Source: Acidobacteriota bacterium (GTDB lineage Bacteria > Acidobacteriota > Terriglobia > Terriglobales > Acidobacteriaceae). Taken from it: DNA of 8,896 nt. Position 1 is the stretch's first letter. Every line of letters begins with the position of its first letter. A program made the position numbers and the translations under genes. The notes under the pieces were generated by a model, which saw nothing but the letters and a program-made list of their open reading frames with translations, searched no databases and was not told where the DNA came from. The stretch is taken from positions 1 to 8,896 of the forward strand of contig JAJZFE010000449.1 of the NCBI GenBank assembly GCA_021798655.1, given 5' to 3'. This document shows, piece after piece, positions 6,287 to 8,896 of this stretch.

Positions 6287-6628
6287 CGCTGCCCAGGAAC
6301 CCGCCGGCGGGTTGGAACGCGGACACGCCGGCAGAGAGTTCCCTTCTTTTCCACACCAAAATAGACGTGATGCCCGGTAAACCCGGCCGTCTCGGGAAGC
6401 GTCTGTTACAGTAAGAATCAAATCCTGACCTGACAGCCGGAACCCTGCACAAACGTTCAGCCCCTCCTTGTAGCGCCCCTCCGCAAAATCTCCGTAAGGC
6501 ACTCCATCTCGGCAGACTTGCACGGAATCCTGTTCGGCCATCCCTCCTGATCCAGGACGAGCGTCAAGCTCCTCCCGCCGCACCATCACCATCTTTCACA
6601 CCAAATCCCCACACAAGAAGAAACCCAC
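6287..6628 (+). promoter_or_regulatory. rho leader with C-rich, G-poor (rut-like) end
   Basis: The 342 bp between rpoZ and rho contain no supported gene. The 3' part is strikingly C-rich and G-poor: positions 6571-6615 hold 24 C and only 2 G in 45 nt, and 6541-6628 hold 39 C and 11 G. Unstructured C-rich, G-poor RNA is the known signature of Rho-utilisation sites, and rho of Escherichia coli is autoregulated in its leader. A similar feedback here is an inference. The 5' part (6361-6414) has short mutually exclusive pairings and a possible 14-codon ORF. A weak TACAGT -10-like hexamer lies at 6407-6412 without a matching -35. Confidence 0.45.
6298..6313. repeat. 16-bp perfect palindrome downstream of rpoZ
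   Basis: AACCCGCCGGCGGGTT is a perfect inverted repeat that would fold as a 6-bp stem with a CCGG loop, 12 nt after the rpoZ stop. No T run follows directly. A second weak stem (GGAAC at 6314-6318 with GTTCC at 6338-6342) precedes the T-rich CTTCTTTT at 6343-6350. Together these could form a partial terminator between rpoZ and rho, or a pause or stability element. Confidence 0.4.
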
Positions 6629-7900
<1,272 letters not shown>

Positions 7901-7911
7901 CCAACCTGCAG

Positions 7912-7960
7912 GCGCGACAAAAAAAGCGTGACCTTTGCGGTCACGCTTTTTTTGTCGCGC
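7912..7960. terminator. Bidirectional intrinsic terminator between rho and glgE
   Basis: A 22-bp perfect inverted repeat (7912-7933 pairing with 7939-7960) surrounds the 5-nt loop TTTGC. Each arm has a GC-rich inner stem (GCGTGACC and its complement), a run of seven A or T, and an outer GCGCGAC segment. On either strand the inner 8-bp stem is followed directly by seven T, the layout of an A-tract/T-tract bidirectional terminator. It starts 11 nt after the rho stop and ends 19 nt before the convergent glgE stop, so it should terminate both genes. Confidence 0.93.
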
Positions 7961-7979
7961 AGTACATGCGCCGGAGGCT

Positions 7980-8896
7980 TTACTGAGGCGTTGCGATGCG
8001 GAAGATGTGCGCCGGTGCAGAGGGATCGAGTGCCACGTAGTTGCGCGCTCCGCTCCACTGGTAGCGCGCTCCGCTCAGCAGGTCTTCCACTTCGAAGACG
8101 GTTGGCTCGGCCTCGCTGCCCCAGGAGAGACCGAGACGGTCGAGGTCGAGATCGACGAACGAGTTCTGCGCTGCCGTACGGTCCAGGTTGACGATGGTCA
8201 AGATCGTGTTGACCCTGTCCGGCGTCGACTTGGAGTAGGCCATGATCTGCGGATTCTCGGCGCGATGAAAGTGCAGACCGTCATTGGCCTGCAGCGCAAA
8301 GTTTTCGTAGCGAATCTTGTTGAGCTGCGTGAGCAGCGGCGCGATGGAGATAGGGTCGCTGCGGTCCCAGCTGCGGAGCTGGTACTTTTCGCTGTCGAGG
8401 TACTCCTCACTGCCCGACTTGCCCGGAGCGGGCTTCGCCGGACGCCACTCGCAAAGCTCGTAGGCCGGGCCGTAGATGCCATAGTTGGCCGACAGCGTGG
8501 CCGCCAGAATAACGCGCTGCATAAAGATGGCGCGACGCTGTGCAGGGTCGGCCACCTGCAACTGCTCATGCAGAATATCGGGCGTGTTGGCCCAGACGTT
8601 GGGGCGAAAGAAATCCGAGACCGGCACGTTGCAGATCTCTTCAAAGTAGGCCTGCAGGGCCGGCTTGTCGTTGCGCCACGTGAAGTAGGTGTAGCTCTGC
8701 GAGAAGCCCGCCTTGGCCAGCGAGTACATCACGTGCGGCCGCGTGAACGCCTCTGCCAGAAAGAGCGTGTCCGGCGCGTGAGTGTGAATCTCGGCGATGC
8801 ACCACTCCCAGAAAGGCAGCGCCTTGGTGTGTGGATTGTCCACGCGGAAGATGCGCACGCCGCAGTCGACCCAGAACTTGAAGACCTTGTACAGCG
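7980..8896 (-). CDS. glgE: Alpha-1,4-glucan:maltose-1-phosphate maltosyltransferase GlgE (3' part; 5' end outside window)
   Basis: GlgE extends alpha-1,4-glucans with maltosyl units from maltose-1-phosphate, the last linear step of the trehalose-to-glycogen (TreS-Mak-GlgE-GlgB) route in the cytosol. The window holds the C-terminal 304 residues of a protein normally about 650-700 long. The frame is open to the window edge; the first complete codon is at 8894-8892. In the fragment, FRVDNPHTK carries the expected nucleophile Asp (residue 19) and FLAEAF the expected acid/base Glu (residue 48). Their spacing of 29 is the same as D394 and E423 of the Streptomyces coelicolor enzyme. The third GH13 Asp lies in NTPDIL (residue 106), and SQSYTYFTWR (65-74) is another GlgE signature. 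The rest of the barrel (to about 205) and a C-terminal beta-sandwich follow. The GTG at 8858 is an internal Val codon, not a start. It converges on rho across a shared terminator. Neighbouring pathway genes are not visible. Confidence 0.93.
   Translation of the reverse strand, partial: LYKVFKFWVDCGVRIFRVDNPHTKALPFWEWCIAEIHTHAPDTLFLAEAFTRPHVMYSLAKAGFSQSYTYFTWRNDKPALQAYFEEICNVPVSDFFRPNVWANTPDILHEQLQVADPAQRRAIFMQRVILAATLSANYGIYGPAYELCEWRPAKPAPGKSGSEEYLDSEKYQLRSWDRSDPISIAPLLTQLNKIRYENFALQANDGLHFHRAENPQIMAYSKSTPDRVNTILTIVNLDRTAAQNSFVDLDLDRLGLSWGSEAEPTVFEVEDLLSGARYQWSGARNYVALDPSAPAHIFRIATPQ

Noticed and set aside
5945..6592. 215-codon minus-strand ORF covering rpoZ and the rho leader
   Set aside because: It is antisense to rpoZ, which has a good ribosome-binding site and family motifs. 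The ORF has no recognisable domain and its composition fits a shadow frame.
8856..8858. GTG as the start of a separate 292-residue gene
   Set aside because: The frame stays open to the window edge and the codons before it (KFWVDCG) continue the conserved GlgE barrel strand, so it is an internal Val.

Overview
The window looks like chromosomal DNA from a GC-rich soil-type bacterium, most likely an acidobacterium of the Terriglobales kind. I infer this from remembered resemblance of the short omega-like protein, the Rho N-terminus and the GlgE fragment to that group, plus strong C/G preference at third codon positions; no database search was possible. The content is almost entirely housekeeping. 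I see no mobile element, CRISPR array, tRNA or rRNA, and I did not find a convincing new system.

Layout, left to right: dnaJ (+, co-chaperone) converges on rsmE (-, 16S rRNA m3U1498 methyltransferase), with a 14-bp hairpin between them that can end both transcripts. A roughly 400-bp gap then carries, reading on the minus strand, the probable terminator of sdaA, a good sigma70-type promoter for rsmE directly behind it, and an 11-bp hairpin in the rsmE leader. sdaA (-, iron-sulfur L-serine dehydratase) and comM (+, MoxR/Mg-chelatase-like AAA+ helicase) diverge from a 117-bp shared upstream region. A 529-bp stretch without a convincing gene follows. It holds one good promoter-like pair and several small hairpins, and its ORFs have codon use unlike the neighbours.

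Next come rpoZ (+, RNA polymerase omega) and rho (+, transcription terminator), separated by a 342-bp leader. The end of that leader is very C-rich and G-poor, which suggests a Rho-binding (rut) site and self-regulation. A 22-bp perfect inverted repeat lies between rho and the convergent 3' part of glgE (-, maltosyltransferase), which runs off the right edge.

Functionally, rpoZ and rho form a small transcription-machinery pair. The remaining genes look like independent single-gene units: protein folding, ribosome modification, serine breakdown, natural-transformation recombination and alpha-glucan synthesis. The best leads are regulatory: the rho leader, the gene-free gap before rpoZ, and the stacked terminator/promoter between sdaA and rsmE.
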